A stretch of DNA of 14,567 nucleotides from JBJFCE01 sp051888775 (GTDB lineage Bacteria > Bacillota > Clostridia > Lachnospirales > Lachnospiraceae), in assembly GCA_051888775.1 (NCBI GenBank), contig JBJFCE010000035.1:1-14567 (forward strand), read 5' to 3'. The position numbers and the translations under genes were made by a program. Of this stretch, positions 13,321 to 14,567 are shown piece by piece. Position 1 is the stretch's first letter. Each line of letters begins with the position of its first letter. The notes beneath the pieces were generated by a model. That model had not been told where the DNA came from and did no database searches. It worked only from the letters and a program-made list of their open reading frames with translations.

Positions 13321-14247
13321 TCAGGTCAGGCAGAGCATGATGACAACCGGAATGCTGATCAGGGATGACAGGGTCGTAATGAATACGGTACGCGCTGCAA
13401 GCTTTTCATCAGCCTGATATTCGGTTGCGAACAGAACGGCGGTGTTTGCTACAGGCACAGACAGCATGATCAGTGCAACACCAAGCAGAAGCTCATCGCG
13501 GATAAACAGCTTTAGCAGAGGGAACATACATAGCGGAAGCACGAATTGTTTGAGCAGTGTGTAGGGATAGACCCGCCAGTCTGAGAATACCTCCTTGAGA
13601 TTCATGGAACCGAGAGAAGCACCGATTAAGAGCATGGCGAGCGGTGTGGTCAGACTGCCGACGGAGCCGATTGCCTCTGTGACGCTTGCGGGGAACGGAA
13701 TATCAACGAAGTAAATGACAATTGCCAACAGGGACAGCAGGATACCCGGAGAGAGCAGCAGACGGAGATTAGGCTTGACCGGTTCTTCCGTACCGTAGTT
13801 GACGAGCAGGATGCCGTAGCTGTAGGCAGAAAGATTAAAGATGATATTAAACAGCGCAGTGTAAAAAACAGCTTCATTGCCAAGCAGTGCGTTGATCAGA
13901 GGAAATCCCATAAAGCCGACATTGGAAAAAACAGTCATAAAGACATACAGACCGAACTGTTTTTTGGGAACGAACAGCAACCTGGCAATCAGAGCACCGA
14001 GAACGGGCAGTATCAGATAGAGGACAATGGCAAGAAGCAGAATGAACAGAACGGTTTTGCCGGAAGCTTTTTCTTCTACCGTCAGAACAGAGTTGATAAT
14101 CAGTGCCGGCATGGTAACGTTTAAAAGAAGTCTGGTCAGCTGCTTGTTGAATTCCTTTGGCATCATATGAATCCGATATAAGAAAAAACCCAGTGCCATC
14201 AGGATGAATAACGTGATCAGTTGGTTTAAAACAATCGATATGCTCAT
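13321..14247 (-). CDS. AEC family (auxin efflux carrier-type) transporter
   Basis: A 308-residue integral membrane protein with about ten hydrophobic segments, the normal size and layout of bacterial AEC transporters. Family marks include N43-VTMPALI (broken-helix motif near residues 43-50), FSNVGFMGFPL (107-117), TPLAMLLIGASLG (201-213), and the long C-terminal half-repeat from VPVANTAVLFATEY (264-277) to the end. Bacterial members export or exchange organic acids such as malate and malonate, or amino-acid-like compounds; the substrate here cannot be read from sequence. The start at 14247 is supported by AAGGAG on the minus strand, seven bases upstream. A palindrome at 14276-14292 lies about 29 bases upstream of the start codon. 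The gene is convergent with trkH, separated by 52 bases that hold no recognisable terminator. Confidence 0.9.
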   Translation of the reverse strand: MSISIVLNQLITLFILMALGFFLYRIHMMPKEFNKQLTRLLLNVTMPALIINSVLTVEEKASGKTVLFILLLAIVLYLILPVLGALIARLLFVPKKQFGLYVFMTVFSNVGFMGFPLINALLGNEAVFYTALFNIIFNLSAYSYGILLVNYGTEEPVKPNLRLLLSPGILLSLLAIVIYFVDIPFPASVTEAIGSVGSLTTPLAMLLIGASLGSMNLKEVFSDWRVYPYTLLKQFVLPLCMFPLLKLFIRDELLLGVALIMLSVPVANTAVLFATEYQADEKLAARTVFITTLSSLISIPVVIMLCLT

Positions 14248-14275
14248 GGCGTATCTCCTTAAGTGTAATGGTAGT

Positions 14276-14301
14276 CTGTCACATCATGACAGTTTTATTT
14301 T
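14276..14301. promoter_or_regulatory. Palindrome with T-tract upstream of the AEC gene
   Basis: CTGTCA (14276-14281) and TGACAG (14287-14292), with loop CATCA, followed on the plus strand by TTTTATTTT (14293-14301). It is either an operator or leader hairpin for the AEC gene (minus strand), or a plus-strand terminator for a transcript arriving from trkH. On the minus strand, a weak promoter-like pair (TTGCCT, then AAAATA about 17 bases later) lies just upstream. Confidence 0.4.
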
Positions 14302-14468
14302 GCACATTTAGGAGAAAAAGGCAAGGATATTTTTCGGGAAATTGCAAAATGGGACTGTTTTGGACACAGGTACTTTCCGGACATCGGGATATAACTGCGT
14401 CCGGCGGCACGTTCTCACTCCGTGAAAAACGCCATGAGATCGGGACAGTACAAGAAGCATCATAGAAG

Positions 14469-14567
14469 TTAGGCGATTGCGAAACTCTGACCGTAAGGCG
14501 AAACCAATGCCGATAAACCTATCGGTGACCGGTACGCTTTCGCTACACCTCGTCCGTAACGGTACAT
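14469..14567 (-). CDS. Possible small or partial ORF at the right edge, unrecognised
   Basis: A minus-strand frame begins with an ATG at the last base of the window (14567-14565) and runs 32 codons to a TAA (14471-14469). I recognise no family. The peptide is rich in Tyr, Arg, Ser, Ala and Gly, and uses codons (CGA, CGG, TCG) that are less common in the neighbouring genes. The frame overlaps the nested inverted repeats, and the region upstream is outside the window, so no ribosome-binding site can be checked. It may equally be the end of a longer frame or a chance frame in a structured repeat. Confidence 0.2.
   Translation of the reverse strand: MYRYGRGVAKAYRSPIGLSALVSPYGQSFAIA

Larger units (their letters stand above)
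14248..14567. other. Right-end stretch without a supported gene, rich in inverted repeats
   Basis: These 320 bases hold the AEC control region, then a more GC-rich part. Visible inverted repeats: TTTTGCA near 14298 with TGCAAAA near 14343; CCGGAC (14377-14382) with GTCCGG (14399-14404); and a nested set at 14490-14563. In that set, ACCGT pairs with ACGGT, GCGAAA (14498-14503) with TTTCGC (14538-14543), and CCGATA (14510-14515) with TATCGG (14520-14525). A 65-codon plus-strand frame (14268-14465) lacks a ribosome-binding site and is not called. The nested foldback suggests a structured RNA or a repeated intergenic element; neither can be confirmed here. Confidence 0.5.

Noticed and set aside
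14268..14465. A 65-codon plus-strand open frame upstream of the AEC gene
   Set aside because: No Shine-Dalgarno before its ATG, it begins in the AEC leader and overlaps inverted repeats, and no family is recognised.

Overview
The window reads as a chromosomal segment of a low-to-mid GC, Gram-positive Clostridia-type anaerobe, most likely a Lachnospiraceae-like gut bacterium. This is inferred from strong purine-rich ribosome-binding sites, two lipoproteins carrying carbohydrate-active domains, a lipoteichoic-acid-synthase-type membrane sulfatase, a clostridial-type Mn superoxide dismutase and a Trk potassium system. No phage, transposase, CRISPR, rRNA or tRNA was seen. Ten well-supported genes fill almost all of the window, and none looks broken.

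Layout. (1) 1-1713, plus strand: a PLP-dependent Cys/Met enzyme followed by an HD-domain hydrolase, probably one transcript, ending at a textbook terminator at 1745-1781. (2) 1788-3184, plus: an extended -10 promoter, a lipoprotein acetyl esterase of the CE2 type, and its terminator. (3) 3302-5690: a superoxide dismutase (minus) divergent from a membrane-fused spermidine-synthase-like protein (plus). (4) 5720-8908, minus: an AIM24-family protein and then an LTA-synthase-like protein, each with a recognisable sigma-A promoter. (5) 9147-13268, plus: a GH5 (subfamily 8-like) beta-mannanase lipoprotein, trkA and trkH, with no visible terminator between them. (6) 13321-14247, minus: an AEC-family transporter, convergent with trkH. 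(7) 14248-14567: an intergenic stretch rich in inverted repeats, with a 32-codon open frame running off the right edge.

How the genes fit together. The CE2 esterase and the GH5 mannanase are both predicted to be anchored outside the cell and would act together on acetylated mannan: one removes acetyl groups, the other cuts the backbone. They are not in one operon. TrkA and TrkH form a complete potassium uptake pair. The LTA-synthase-like protein builds anionic envelope polymer. The rest is housekeeping: sulfur amino acids, superoxide defence and possibly polyamines.

I do not see a clear, self-contained undescribed system. The items most worth a second look are: a His-to-Tyr change in the second shell of the superoxide dismutase active site; the membrane-embedded aminopropyltransferase-like fusion without the usual catalytic loop; an in-frame 12-base tandem repeat in the cytoplasmic tail of the LTA-synthase-like protein; perfect palindromes placed on two strong promoters; and the structured right-edge element.
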